A stretch of 64,000 bases of DNA from Dysgonamonadaceae bacterium (GTDB lineage Bacteria; Bacteroidota; Bacteroidia; Bacteroidales; Dysgonomonadaceae). Below the pieces are notes generated by a model. The model did no database searches, was not told where the DNA came from, and saw only the letters and a program-made list of their open reading frames with translations. Location: positions 30,767 through 94,766 of the forward strand of contig JAIRUA010000013.1 of NCBI GenBank assembly GCA_031254645.1, written 5' to 3'. A program made the position numbers and the translations under genes. This document shows, piece by piece, positions 1-8,137 of this stretch (the first letter of the stretch is position 1; each line of letters begins with the position of its first letter).

Positions 1-1851
1 GCGTGGATATTGTCCACACCGATTTTATTTCTCTTCGGACAACGATTTTTTGTAAGTGCGTGGAAACAAGCTAAAAATCGTTCGGCAAATATGGATACGC
101 TCGTGGCACTCAGTACCGGAATTGCTTATGTATTCAGCATTTTCAATATGCTGTATCCGAAATTTTGGGAAAGTCGCGGATTGGAAGCATATGTTTATTT
201 CGAAGCGGCAGGCGTGATAATTGCTTTTATTTTACTCGGTAAATTGCTCGAATCGAGAGCAAAAGGGAGCACTTCAAAAGCGATAAAAAAACTGATGGGA
301 TTGCAATCTTCGTCCGTTGTTGTTTTTCGAAACGATAAGCCGACACAAATACCAATTTCCGAAGTAATTATTGACGATGAAGTATTGGTAAAACCCGGCG
401 AACGCATCGCAGTGGACGGCGAGGTAACCGAAGGCGCATCATTCGTAGATGAAAGTATGATTAGCGGCGAGCCGATTCACGTAGAAAAAACTGCGGGCGA
501 AAAAGTATTTGCCGGAACAATCAACCAAAAAGGCAGTTTCCAGTTTCGCGCCACAAAAGTGGGAAAAGATACACTGTTGGCGCACATTATCAAAACGGTG
601 GAAGATGCACAAGCAAGTCGCGCTCCCGTACAACAATCCGTAGATAAAATTGCGTCGATTTTTGTACCGATTGTTATCGGAGTTGCTATTTTAACATTCG
701 TTGTTTGGTTAATTTTCGGCGGCGAAAACGGATTTGTATACGGTTTACTCACAATGATTACCGTGCTGGTTATTGCTTGCCCGTGTGCACTCGGATTAGC
801 CACGCCAACTGCCATAATGGTCGGCATTGGCAAAGGTGCCGAAGAAGGAATTTTGATTAAAGATGCCGAAGGTTTGGAACTGGCAAAAGATATTGACACG
901 ATAGTGCTCGACAAAACCGGTACCATTACCGAAGGTAAACCTCAAGTAGCCCAACTTTATTGGATTTCAGATACTTCTCCGTTGCATCACGATGTCCTTT
1001 ACAGTATGGAATATCGTTCCGAACATCCTTTGGCAGAAGCAATAACATCAAAGCTCCATTCATCAGCAAAACTTCTCGACAAAGTTACAATCGAACAAGT
1101 AAGCGGACAAGGCATTGAAGGCATTTACAACGGAAATCGCTATTTTGTCGGAAATGAGTCATTTATTTTTTCCAAAAATATCGACATTCCACTCGATATT
1201 CAAGACGAAATTGCCGACCAACTTGATAAAGCACACACGGTTGCTATTTTTGCCGACGAAAATCGCGCCTACGCACTCATTGGCATTACCGATAAAATGA
1301 AACCAACATCGAAAGAAGCCATTTCGAAACTGCAAAAAATGGGCATTGATGTAGCCATCTATACCGGCGATAACGAAAAAGTGGCAGCAGCAATAGCGAG
1401 AGAATTGCACGTTAGCGAAGTGAAAGGCAACATATTGCCCGAAGGAAAAGCCGCACTCGTGAAAGCGCTGCAAGAACAAGGCAGAAAGGTGGCAATGGCA
1501 GGCGACGGCATCAACGATAGCGCCGCGTTGGCGCAAGCTGATGTGAGTATCGCGATGGGAAAAGGAAGTGATATTGCGATGGATGTGGCAAAAATGACCA
1601 TTATTTCGTCTGACCTCAACAAAATTCCGCAAGCGATTCGATTATCGAGAGAAACAGTAAAAACCATTCGTCAAAATCTGTTTTGGGCGTTTATTTACAA
1701 CGTTATCGGCATTCCTATTGCGGCAGGACTATTGTATCCGTTTACAGGATTTTTACTCAATCCGATGATTGCAGGCGCGGCAATGGCACTTAGTTCTGTA
1801 AGCGTAGTAGCAAATAGTTTACGATTGAAACAGAAAAAAATAACAAAATGA
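1..1851 (+). CDS. copA: Copper-translocating P-type ATPase (P1B), 5'-truncated by window edge
   Basis: Integral inner-membrane pump that exports Cu(I) using ATP. The frame is open from base 1, so the N-terminal metal-binding domain and first helices lie outside the window; the TTG at 10 is not the true start. Counting from that TTG, the visible core contains an SGEP actuator motif (152-155), the metal-binding CPC motif (257-259) inside CPCALGLATPTA, the phosphorylated Asp301 in DKTGT, the nucleotide-domain HP dipeptide (339-340), a GDGINDS hinge (about 498) and a C-terminal MALSS segment typical of copper ATPases. These motifs are diagnostic of the CopA branch. The stop overlaps the next start by four bases (ATGA), so the WYL regulator is translationally coupled. 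Substrate could in principle be Ag(I) as well. Confidence 0.96.
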   Translation, partial: AWILSTPILFLFGQRFFVSAWKQAKNRSANMDTLVALSTGIAYVFSIFNMLYPKFWESRGLEAYVYFEAAGVIIAFILLGKLLESRAKGSTSKAIKKLMGLQSSSVVVFRNDKPTQIPISEVIIDDEVLVKPGERIAVDGEVTEGASFVDESMISGEPIHVEKTAGEKVFAGTINQKGSFQFRATKVGKDTLLAHIIKTVEDAQASRAPVQQSVDKIASIFVPIVIGVAILTFVVWLIFGGENGFVYGLLTMITVLVIACPCALGLATPTAIMVGIGKGAEEGILIKDAEGLELAKDIDTIVLDKTGTITEGKPQVAQLYWISDTSPLHHDVLYSMEYRSEHPLAEAITSKLHSSAKLLDKVTIEQVSGQGIEGIYNGNRYFVGNESFIFSKNIDIPLDIQDEIADQLDKAHTVAIFADENRAYALIGITDKMKPTSKEAISKLQKMGIDVAIYTGDNEKVAAAIARELHVSEVKGNILPEGKAALVKALQEQGRKVAMAGDGINDSAALAQADVSIAMGKGSDIAMDVAKMTIISSDLNKIPQAIRLSRETVKTIRQNLFWAFIYNVIGIPIAAGLLYPFTGFLLNPMIAGAAMALSSVSVVANSLRLKQKKITK

Positions 1852-2531
1852 ATCGATTAACCCGTCTCACAAATATTCTACTTCACTTACAATCAAAGCG
1901 AATAGCAACCGCGCAAGAACTTGCCGATAAGTTTGACATTACGCAACGAACGGTTTATCGCGATATTCGAGTACTCGAAGAAGCTGGTGTGCCCATCATC
2001 GGCACTGCAGGCAAAGGCTATTCGCTAATTGACGGTTATCGAATACCGCCCGTGATGTTTACCCAACAAGAAATAAATGCCTTGCTCACGGCGCAACAAT
2101 ATTTTCAAAACAAAGCCGACAAATCTACTTACCACGAACTCACAAACGCCATTACCAAAATAAAGGCAATTATTCGTTATTCGGAAAAAGAAAAAGCCGA
2201 AAAGTTGGAAAATCGACTCTACGTTTTTTCAAACCACGAAACGAATGAAACAAATCATCTTTCCACTATTCAGTTGGCGATTACAAATTGTCAAGTGTTG
2301 AAAATAAAGTATTACGCGCATTATTCCGAAACGGTTGCCGAGAGATGCGTTGAGCCGTTGGGGATTTATTCTACCAGCGGAAATTGGATAGTGGTTGCTT
2401 TTTGTCGGTTGAGAAATGAGATGAGGTCGTTTCGTATTGATAGAATGTTGGACTTGATTGTTACGGCAGATACGTTTCCTGAACACGATTTTACGCTTGA
2501 AAAATACTTTAATTCTTTTCGTGAAGAATAA
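1848..2531 (+). CDS. HTH/WYL-domain transcriptional regulator (YafY/DeoR-like)
   Basis: 227 residues, cytoplasmic DNA-binding regulator. Residues 1-60 form an HTH_11 winged helix (TAQELADKFDITQRTVYRDI is the recognition region, followed by LEEAGVPI), and the C-terminal half is a WYL ligand-sensing domain that ends soon after the RSFRIDRM strand, a normal length for the YafY type. The start codon overlaps the stop of the copper ATPase (ATGA), so the two are co-translated. A TGACA-N6-TGTCA palindrome lies just downstream at 2541-2556, in the promoter of the next gene, which makes local regulation of the 2607-10150 cassette plausible. The link to copper is only positional; WYL regulators usually sense nucleotides or other small ligands. 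Family assignment is firm, ligand unknown. Confidence 0.92.
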   Translation: MNRLTRLTNILLHLQSKRIATAQELADKFDITQRTVYRDIRVLEEAGVPIIGTAGKGYSLIDGYRIPPVMFTQQEINALLTAQQYFQNKADKSTYHELTNAITKIKAIIRYSEKEKAEKLENRLYVFSNHETNETNHLSTIQLAITNCQVLKIKYYAHYSETVAERCVEPLGIYSTSGNWIVVAFCRLRNEMRSFRIDRMLDLIVTADTFPEHDFTLEKYFNSFREE

Positions 2532-2540
2532 TTTTCCTAC

Positions 2541-2575
2541 TGACATACTGCTGTCATAATATGATTATATCTTTG
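2541..2575 (+). promoter_or_regulatory. Bacteroidota promoter with palindromic candidate operator
   Basis: The -7 element TATCTTTG (2568-2575) is a perfect match to TAnnTTTG. No TTTG is present at the -33 position; instead a perfect inverted repeat TGACA-N6-TGTCA (2541-2545 / 2552-2556) occupies the -20 to -33 region. It sits 10 bases after the stop of the WYL regulator gene and about 50 bases before the YCII gene. The inference is that the regulator binds here, as activator or repressor of the downstream cassette; only the sequence elements are seen directly. Confidence 0.6.
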
Positions 2576-2606
2576 CAACATAATTAATCAATCAAAAATT
2601 AAAAAT

Positions 2607-2918
2607 ATGAGTGCAAATACAGAAAACTTGTTGTATGTGTGCGTGTTAGAAAAAACAAAATTACACAACAAAACCACCAAAGCATTGGCTACAAAGCATG
2701 TTGAGTTTCTCAGAGATTTAGATGATAACGGAAAACTGGCACTTTGCGGAATATCCAAAGGTTATCCCGGTGTTGCCGGAATGATTATTCTAAAAGCCGA
2801 AAATCTTGAAGAAGCAAAAGAGATTTGCAAGGTTGAGCCGCTTACCGAAGCAGGGCATACAATAGTAAAAGTCAGCGCTTTACAAGTTGCAGACAGAGAA
2901 AATAATTATTTGCTATAG
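2607..2918 (+). CDS. YCII-related domain protein
   Basis: 103 residues, soluble, no signal peptide. The pattern (N-terminal beta strand LLYVCVLEK, helix with HVEFLRDLDDNGKLALCG, strand GMIILKAENLEEAKEICKVEPLTEAG) is that of the YciI-like ferredoxin fold family, dimeric alpha-beta barrel proteins of largely unknown chemistry. It is the first gene of a run of small co-directional accessory genes and follows the palindromic promoter at 2541-2575. Function beyond family membership cannot be given. Confidence 0.85.
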   Translation: MSANTENLLYVCVLEKTKLHNKTTKALATKHVEFLRDLDDNGKLALCGISKGYPGVAGMIILKAENLEEAKEICKVEPLTEAGHTIVKVSALQVADRENNYLL

Positions 2919-2939
2919 AATTAGAAGTTAGGAATTAAT

Positions 2940-2982
2940 AGCCTGAAAGGCTTAATTTTCATAACCGTAGGCGAGCGAACGG
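2940..2982 (+). repeat. REP-like palindromic repeat, copy 1 (degenerate)
   Basis: Begins with the small palindrome AGCCTGAAAGGCTTA, followed by TTCATAACCGtaGGCGAGCG. The same sequence occurs at 6464-6518 (copy 2), where the second half is complete and forms a hairpin. Here the 3' arm has decayed or been lost. Both copies lie in intergenic joints of the accessory cassette. Confidence 0.8.
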
Positions 2983-2997
2983 ATAAAAAACAAAAAT

Positions 2998-3426
2998 ATG
3001 ACAAACGGATTCAAAATAATCGGAATATCCATTCGAACAACAAACGCAAACAATCAATCCGGACAGGATTTGGGAAAACTTTGGGGACAATTTTTCGCAG
3101 AAAATATTATTGAGAAGATTCCGAATAAAAATTCAAGCAACATTCTTGCTATTTACACAGATTACGAAAGCGACTATACGGGCGAATACACAACAATAAT
3201 CGGCGTTCCTGTTTCCACACTCGATGAAATTCCGGACGGACTTATCGGGCGCGAGTTCGAAGCTGATAATTTTCAAAAATTTGTAGCAAAAGACGGCGAG
3301 TGGACTTCTGTTGCAAATGTCTGGATTGATATTTGGCAACAAGACAAGGAGTTGAACAGAAAATACAGTTATGATTTTGAAGTTCACAATGGAAGTTCCG
3401 AAGTGGATATTTTTATTGCAGTGTAG
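2998..3426 (+). CDS. GyrI-like / AraC effector-binding domain protein
   Basis: 142 residues, cytoplasmic. Sequence features GFKIIGISIRTTN at the N-terminus, the central TTIIGVPVSTLDEIPDGL and the C-terminal EVHN...SEVDIFIAV match the stand-alone effector-binding (GyrI-like/Cass2-type) fold, which binds hydrophobic or cationic small molecules in multidrug-responsive regulators. Here the domain has no HTH, so it is more likely a binding or detoxification protein than a regulator. It follows the YCII gene with a 79-base gap that contains a REP-like repeat. Ligand unknown. Confidence 0.85.
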   Translation: MTNGFKIIGISIRTTNANNQSGQDLGKLWGQFFAENIIEKIPNKNSSNILAIYTDYESDYTGEYTTIIGVPVSTLDEIPDGLIGREFEADNFQKFVAKDGEWTSVANVWIDIWQQDKELNRKYSYDFEVHNGSSEVDIFIAV

Positions 3427-3427
3427 G

Positions 3428-3446
3428 GGGCGTATTGCATACGCCC
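3428..3446 (+). repeat. Short perfect hairpin GGGCGTAT/ATACGCCC
   Basis: An 8-bp perfect stem with a three-base loop starts two bases after the stop of the effector-binding gene. No T-tract follows, so it is not a classical intrinsic terminator; it may be a REP-type palindrome or an mRNA-stabilising end. Confidence 0.6.
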
Positions 3447-3551
3447 AAATTACGAATTAAAAATTAGGAATTGATACTTTAATAATCGCATACAAACGAA
3501 GTGTTGTTTGCAGAACATAAAACCGCTCGAAAGGGCAAAAAAGTGAGAAAA

Positions 3552-4046
3552 ATGAAAAAAGCATTAGTAGTAATTGATATTCAAAATGATATAACAAAAA
3601 ATTACAAGGAAATAATTGGCAATATAAATAAAGCCATAGATTGGGCTGTTAATAATGATATTCAGGCTGTTTATATAAGACACGAAAATTTATCAGACGG
3701 CACAAGGACTTTTAAACCCAATACACGAGGGTCTGAATTAGCTTCAGATTTGAAAATAGTATCAAAAAATATTTTCACAAAATATAAAACAAACGCATTA
3801 AGTAGTGAAGAGTTCGCCGATTTTATCAATAAAAACGAAATATCTGAATTCTACATAACAGGTGCAGATGCAGTTGCCTGCGTTAAATCAACCTGTTTTA
3901 ACTTGACTAAGGCAAACTATAAAGTTAATGTTTTATCAGACTGCATTACGAGTTATGACAAAAGGAAAATTGACGAAATGCTTCATTACTATGAAAGTAA
4001 AGGCTGTGAACTAATCAGTTTGAATGACCTGTTAGAGAGAAAATGA
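3552..4046 (+). CDS. Cysteine hydrolase, isochorismatase-like family
   Basis: 164 residues from the ATG at 3552; an in-frame upstream start at 3501 would add 17 lysine/arginine-rich residues outside the family, so the internal start (MKKALVVIDIQND) was chosen. Asp9 in VIDIQND and Cys110 in the ADAVACVKST turn are the expected catalytic Asp and nucleophilic Cys; the triad lysine lies in the FTKYKTNAL region. Family members hydrolyse amides or enol-ethers (nicotinamidase, isochorismatase, N-carbamoyl hydrolases); the substrate cannot be read from sequence. It lacks the metal-binding motif of nicotinamidases, so a non-PncA role is likelier. Part of the accessory cassette. Confidence 0.87.
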   Translation: MKKALVVIDIQNDITKNYKEIIGNINKAIDWAVNNDIQAVYIRHENLSDGTRTFKPNTRGSELASDLKIVSKNIFTKYKTNALSSEEFADFINKNEISEFYITGADAVACVKSTCFNLTKANYKVNVLSDCITSYDKRKIDEMLHYYESKGCELISLNDLLERK

Positions 4047-4065
4047 AGACAATAAAAACAAAAGT

Positions 4066-4692
4066 ATGAACAAAGCAAAATTTATCGAAATCACTCTTTT
4101 TAAAACAAAAGAGGGTGTAAACCAGGCAGATTTTCAAGCCGAAATGAAGCAATGGAATACATATCTTGCAAATCACAACGGATTTATCTCTCGAAAAATC
4201 GCTGTTTCCGCAGACGGACAATATGCCGATATTAATTATTGGACAGATTTGGAAGTGTCCAAAACGTGGTTTGACAACGAAAATCCCGAAATGGTAAAAC
4301 TTTTCGACAGCAATATGGCAAAAATCGACGAAGAAACATTGTCGGACACGTTTTTTGAAATAAACAATGAGGCATTTGCAGGAACAGACAAAGCAACCGT
4401 TGTCGATATTTTTCTGTTCAAACCAAAGGCAGGCGTAAACCTCGAAGCGTTTGAAAAAGAAATGATTAAATTCAACAACACGCTTGCCGATTACAAAGGA
4501 CTTGTTTCGCGAACAAACGGCGTATCGGCAAACGGCAACTATTTAGAACTTGTGTATTGGACAGATTTTGAGGCAATCAAATCGGCAGAAGAAAAAGGTG
4601 CGCAAGATACCGAAATAGAAGATTTTTTCACGCAAATGACCGACGAAGAAAGTGTTTTTTCTAATCGTTTTGAGATATTTAGCGATATATAA
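4066..4692 (+). CDS. Tandem ABM-like dimeric alpha-beta barrel protein
   Basis: 208 residues, cytoplasmic. The protein is an internal duplication: residues about 1-95 (FIEITLFKTKEGVNQADFQ ... DINYWTDLEVSKT) and about 105-205 (VVDIFLFKPKAGVNLEAFE ... ELVYWTDFEAIKS) are recognisably the same unit. Each unit resembles the antibiotic-biosynthesis-monooxygenase / ferredoxin-like barrel fold, and the fused pair would form a pseudo-dimer. No cofactor motif is visible, so oxygenase activity is not assured. The gene is followed after three bases by the DUF3788 gene, suggesting co-expression. Confidence 0.75.
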   Translation: MNKAKFIEITLFKTKEGVNQADFQAEMKQWNTYLANHNGFISRKIAVSADGQYADINYWTDLEVSKTWFDNENPEMVKLFDSNMAKIDEETLSDTFFEINNEAFAGTDKATVVDIFLFKPKAGVNLEAFEKEMIKFNNTLADYKGLVSRTNGVSANGNYLELVYWTDFEAIKSAEEKGAQDTEIEDFFTQMTDEESVFSNRFEIFSDI

Positions 4693-4695
4693 ATT

Positions 4696-5193
4696 ATGAA
4701 CAGAGCAACCAAACCCTACGAGCAAGTTCGCGCAATGCTCGGAAACGCAAGTCCGGCGTGGGAAAAGTTAATCGGGCATATCCGTTTCCATTACGAAATG
4801 GACGAGCAATGGGCAGAAGGCAAACCAACTCATAAGAATCGCAACAACCTGTATATTAGGCGCGGCGGCAAATCGTTTGTCATACTTGCCATTCGCGAGG
4901 GATATTTTATGGTGTGCGTTGTGCTTGGCAAAGAGGAGCGAGAACGATTTGACGCACAGCGAGAAACTTTCGGCGAAGCAATCTGCAAAGAATACGACAA
5001 AGCGGAAACGCTCCACGACGGAAAATGGTTAGGATTTGACATTTACGACGAATCGTTGATTGACGATATTATCCGCCTGCTCGCTATCAAACGCAAACCT
5101 AATCGCAAGGTTTTGCCCGAAAGTGCAGAAAAATGCGGTTGCCTTGATTTGGGGTTGTCGCACGAGGAAATTACAGATTTAATTAATCCCTAA
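4696..5193 (+). CDS. DUF3788 family protein
   Basis: 165 residues, soluble, no signal. The block NNLYIRRGGKSFVILAIREGYFMVCVVLG corresponds to the conserved core of DUF3788 (aromatic/charged strand, then glycine and an F-x-V-x-V strand), also seen in the paralogue at 9238-9660. The C-terminus contains CGCLDLGL. Starts three bases after the ABM-like gene. No biochemical function is known for the family; recurrence of two members in one cassette suggests a shared physiological role. Confidence 0.72.
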   Translation: MNRATKPYEQVRAMLGNASPAWEKLIGHIRFHYEMDEQWAEGKPTHKNRNNLYIRRGGKSFVILAIREGYFMVCVVLGKEERERFDAQRETFGEAICKEYDKAETLHDGKWLGFDIYDESLIDDIIRLLAIKRKPNRKVLPESAEKCGCLDLGLSHEEITDLINP

Positions 5194-5290
5194 ATCCCCT
5201 AAAGGGGACTTTGCGGAAGTGGACTAATTAAAAAACTGCAGTAAAATGCCCCAACAACTGCAAAAGCCCCCTTTAGAGGGTTGGGGGTAA
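5188..5290 (+). repeat. Imperfect inverted-repeat element (CCCCTAAAGGGG type)
   Basis: The left arm 5188-5212 (contains CCCCTAAAGGGGACTT and overlaps the DUF3788 stop) and the right arm 5263-5290 (contains AAGCCCCCTTTAGAGGG) are imperfect inverted copies separated by about 50 bases. This resembles MITE/REP-type elements and is similar in style, not in exact sequence, to the larger palindromes at 43960 and 57422. Confidence 0.65.
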
Positions 5291-5300
5291 AAAACAAAAA

Positions 5301-6425
5301 ATGAACAAAACATTCAACCACCAAACAGGAAACCACCTCGAAATCGACGGTGCAAAAATTTATTACGAAGAAATCCCCAACGCCGGCAAACCGGTTTTGA
5401 TTTTTCTACACGGCGGAATGGGAGATATAGAAGATTTCAACCTCATTGTGCCGTTATTTGCACCCGATTTTCACATTGTGGGAATCGACAGTCGCGGACA
5501 CGGAAAATCGACTTTGGGTGCGGAAAAATTGACATACAGGCGTTTACAACTCGACGCCGAAGCCGTTATCAATCATTTACAACTGAAAAACGTGAACATT
5601 ATCGGTTATAGCGACGGCGGAATTGTGGCGTATCGACTCGCCTTGTCAAACGATATTTCGATAGAAAAACTTGTAACAATCGGTGCTATGTGCAATGGTT
5701 CTGCTGTAGAATCAAACATTGCGTTTATTGCCGACGTTCCGCACGAAACATTCACGGAAAGCATTCATTTTAAGCGCAATTTTGAGTTTTACGAACAATA
5801 TAATCCGCAACCCGACACCACAAAATTCATAGACCTGTCCTTGCAAATGTGGTGCGACAAATCCGAAAACGGCTATCCGTCAAACATTAAAAACATTAAC
5901 GTTCCCACGCTCGTTATCAGTGGAAATGACGAACTCGACCCACTCGAAACTTTCGTGGAAACAGTGGCAAAAATACCCAACGCTATCCTTTTCAACATTC
6001 CGTTTGAAGGTCATTTGGCGTGGGAAAAATATCCGCAGTTTTTGGTGCAAGTAACCAACGATTTTTTGAGAAAACAAGAGCCTGTAACTTACATTGTAAC
6101 TGAAAATTACGTCTCTGAATTTCCCAACCCCATTTCCCTTACCGCAGGCGAAAAAGCAACAATCGGCGAAGAGTCTTCTGAACAATGGCTCCATTGGGTT
6201 TATTGCACAAAAAACGACAATTCAAATGCCGGTTGGGTTCCAAAGCAAATTATAAATTACGCTGACGAAACGATTATCGAAGATTATTCCGCTAACGAAA
6301 TGACTGTAAAAAAAGGCGAAGTGGTGGTAGGATTGCAAGAACTCAACGGCTGGTTGTGGGCAAGAAACGCTATTACGGGCGAAATGGGGTGGATTCCGTT
6401 GGAAAATTTGGCAATGAAATCTTGA
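5301..6425 (+). CDS. Alpha/beta hydrolase fused to a C-terminal SH3-like domain
   Basis: 374 residues. Residues about 1-256 form a complete alpha/beta hydrolase: oxyanion-hole LHGG, DSRGHGKS, nucleophile Ser104 in GYSDGG, acid in the VISGNDELDP loop and His in EGHLAW. Residues about 260-374 are a separate domain (YIVTENYVSEFPNPI, GWVPKQII, EDYSANEMTVKKGEVV, LNGWLWARN, GWIPLENL) that resembles the stand-alone bacterial 'ligand-binding SH3' protein with two SH3-like halves. The two are usually encoded separately, so this looks like a gene fusion. No signal peptide. Substrate unknown; an esterase or lactonase-type reaction is likely. Member of the accessory cassette, flanked by repeats on both sides. 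Confidence 0.88.
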   Translation: MNKTFNHQTGNHLEIDGAKIYYEEIPNAGKPVLIFLHGGMGDIEDFNLIVPLFAPDFHIVGIDSRGHGKSTLGAEKLTYRRLQLDAEAVINHLQLKNVNIIGYSDGGIVAYRLALSNDISIEKLVTIGAMCNGSAVESNIAFIADVPHETFTESIHFKRNFEFYEQYNPQPDTTKFIDLSLQMWCDKSENGYPSNIKNINVPTLVISGNDELDPLETFVETVAKIPNAILFNIPFEGHLAWEKYPQFLVQVTNDFLRKQEPVTYIVTENYVSEFPNPISLTAGEKATIGEESSEQWLHWVYCTKNDNSNAGWVPKQIINYADETIIEDYSANEMTVKKGEVVVGLQELNGWLWARNAITGEMGWIPLENLAMKS

Positions 6426-6463
6426 AAATAGTTCGTTTGCGAATAAAATAAAAATCGACCAAA

Positions 6464-6518
6464 AGCCTGAAAGGCTTAATCTTCATAACCGCCGGCGAGC
6501 GTAGCGTTGCCTGCGGTT
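6464..6518 (+). repeat. REP-like palindromic repeat, copy 2 (complete)
   Basis: Starts with AGCCTGAAAGGCTTAATCTTCATAA's opening palindrome and continues into a hairpin whose arms are AACCGCCGGC (6487-6496) and GCCTGCGGTT (6509-6518), 9 of 10 positions pairing. The first half is nearly identical to copy 1 at 2940-2982. Confidence 0.8.
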
Positions 6519-6532
6519 AAAACAAAAAAACT

Positions 6533-7702
6533 ATGACAGAATCAACCCCCAACGCCTACAAAATAACACCCGGCGAACCGGTTAAAAATATGTACAATCA
6601 GTCATTTTTCGACAATTTCACGAAAGACCTGCAACTCGTCATTCACAACCTCGACCCACGCGAATTTGTAGCGCAGGTAATGGACAGCGAATGGGAAAAT
6701 CGCGAATTTAAACAGCGTAGCCGACACATTACCACCGTTTTGCGGAAATTTCTCCCGGCGGATTACAAGCAGGCAATCGCCGCAATTCTCGAACTGCTGG
6801 AGCGAGTGAAAGACACTTATCCCGATTTTTCTGAAATAAACGACAACAGTTTCGGCTTGGGATTGGAGTACGGTTGGATTTTGGATAACTTCGTGGAACA
6901 GTACGGATTATCCGATTACGAAACGTCGATTCGCGCCATTGAAAAAATCACGCAGTTTACAAGTTGCGAATTTTCGATTCGTCCGTTTATCATTCAGTAC
7001 CCTGCCCAAACTATGGCGCAAATGCTCGTCTGGTCGCAACACGCGCATTGGGGCGTTCGCCGGTTAGCGTCTGAAGGTTGTCGTCCGCGCCTGCCGTGGG
7101 CAATGGCATTGCCGAATTTGAAGCAAGACCCTGCGCCGATTTTGCCGATTTTGGAAACGCTGAAAAACGACGTTTCGCGGTTTGTGCGCCTGAGCGTTGC
7201 CAACAACCTGAACGACATTGCGAAAGACAATCCGCAACAGGTCATTGAGTTGGCAAAAAAATGGCACGGCGCGTCCAAAGAAATCAATTGGATTCTCAAA
7301 CACGGCAGTCGCACGCTATTGAAACAGGGGCAGCCCGAAATAATGGCGCTGTTTGGCTTTGGCGATACCCGGCATATCAGCGTAGAAAATTTCAGCCTTG
7401 CAACGTCCGAAGTGAAAATTGGCGATTCGCTCGAATTTTCGTTCAACCTACTGAACAACAGCGACAAAAAAGCCAACATTCGCCTCGAATACGCACTTTA
7501 CTACCAAAAAGCAAACGGCACGCTTGCCAAAAAAGTGTGTAAAATCAGCGAAAAGGAGTATCCGGCGCATTCCGGCACGCAAATCACGCGCAAACATTCG
7601 TTTCGGGTGGTAACTACTCGCAAACTACATCTCGGATTGCACCAAGTAGCTGTTATTGTTAATGGTAACGAGTTTGAAAAGTGGGATTTTGAGTTAATTT
7701 AA
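6533..7702 (+). CDS. alkC: AlkC-like DNA alkylation repair glycosylase with C-terminal Ig-like domain
   Basis: 389 residues, cytoplasmic. Residues about 20-275 are HEAT-like helical repeats of the AlkC/AlkD DNA glycosylases; the HWGVRRLASEGCRPRLPW segment (about 173-190) is the strongly conserved AlkC signature, and KHGSRTLLKQGQPEIMALFGF closes the HEAT domain. Residues about 285-389 (VKIGDSLEFSFNLLNNSD, NIRLEYALYYQKANG, SFRVVTTRKLHLGLH) form an immunoglobulin-like beta domain, as known in AlkC proteins. Such enzymes excise alkylated bases, notably 3-methylcytosine and 3-methyladenine, without base flipping. Preceded by the complete REP-like repeat. Its presence suggests the cassette serves defence against electrophiles or alkylating agents. 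Confidence 0.88.
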   Translation: MTESTPNAYKITPGEPVKNMYNQSFFDNFTKDLQLVIHNLDPREFVAQVMDSEWENREFKQRSRHITTVLRKFLPADYKQAIAAILELLERVKDTYPDFSEINDNSFGLGLEYGWILDNFVEQYGLSDYETSIRAIEKITQFTSCEFSIRPFIIQYPAQTMAQMLVWSQHAHWGVRRLASEGCRPRLPWAMALPNLKQDPAPILPILETLKNDVSRFVRLSVANNLNDIAKDNPQQVIELAKKWHGASKEINWILKHGSRTLLKQGQPEIMALFGFGDTRHISVENFSLATSEVKIGDSLEFSFNLLNNSDKKANIRLEYALYYQKANGTLAKKVCKISEKEYPAHSGTQITRKHSFRVVTTRKLHLGLHQVAVIVNGNEFEKWDFELI

Positions 7703-7713
7703 AAAATAAAAAT

Positions 7714-8127
7714 ATGGAAACAGAACAAGTAAAAAAGGACGAAAATTTAATCGGCTACTGCGGAATTTACTGCGGCGCTTGCCCTTCTTTTACGTCGGGC
7801 GAGTGTGAGAGTTGCAGAGCGAAATCGGAAAAATCCGCCGTTCGATACAAAGCGTGCAAGGTAAAGCCGTGCTGTATTGAAAATGGTTTTTTTACCTGTG
7901 CTGATTGCACAATATACGCTTCCACAAAGGAGTGTAAAAAGTATAATCCATTGTTACTCAAAATCGCTTCGTGGGTCGAAAGTACTAACCGAAGCAAGGC
8001 AATTGAAATGATTAAAATCAAAGGGTTAGCCGAAACCATTGCGTTTATGGACGAAAAACAATGGGCATGTTTCAAGGTTAAAGATTCGTTTTTGAATAAA
8101 CGGTATGGGAAAAGAATGAACGAGTAA
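7714..8127 (+). CDS. DUF3795 cysteine-rich protein (first copy)
   Basis: 137 residues, soluble. The N-terminal half carries the DUF3795 cysteine pattern YCGIYCGACP, CESC, CKVKPCC and GFFTCADC, which suggests zinc or Fe-S binding; the C-terminal half is helical and ends GKRMNE. A second copy with the same pattern lies at 8823-9236, on the other side of a QueG-like ferredoxin protein. Starts 11 bases after the AlkC-like gene. Function of the family is unknown. Confidence 0.85.
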   Translation: METEQVKKDENLIGYCGIYCGACPSFTSGECESCRAKSEKSAVRYKACKVKPCCIENGFFTCADCTIYASTKECKKYNPLLLKIASWVESTNRSKAIEMIKIKGLAETIAFMDEKQWACFKVKDSFLNKRYGKRMNE

Positions 8128-8137
8128 TTTGCAAAAA

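Noticed and set aside
7064..7542. Overlapping ORFs on both strands within the AlkC-like gene
   Set aside because: They are shadows; the plus-strand frame contains the conserved AlkC signature.
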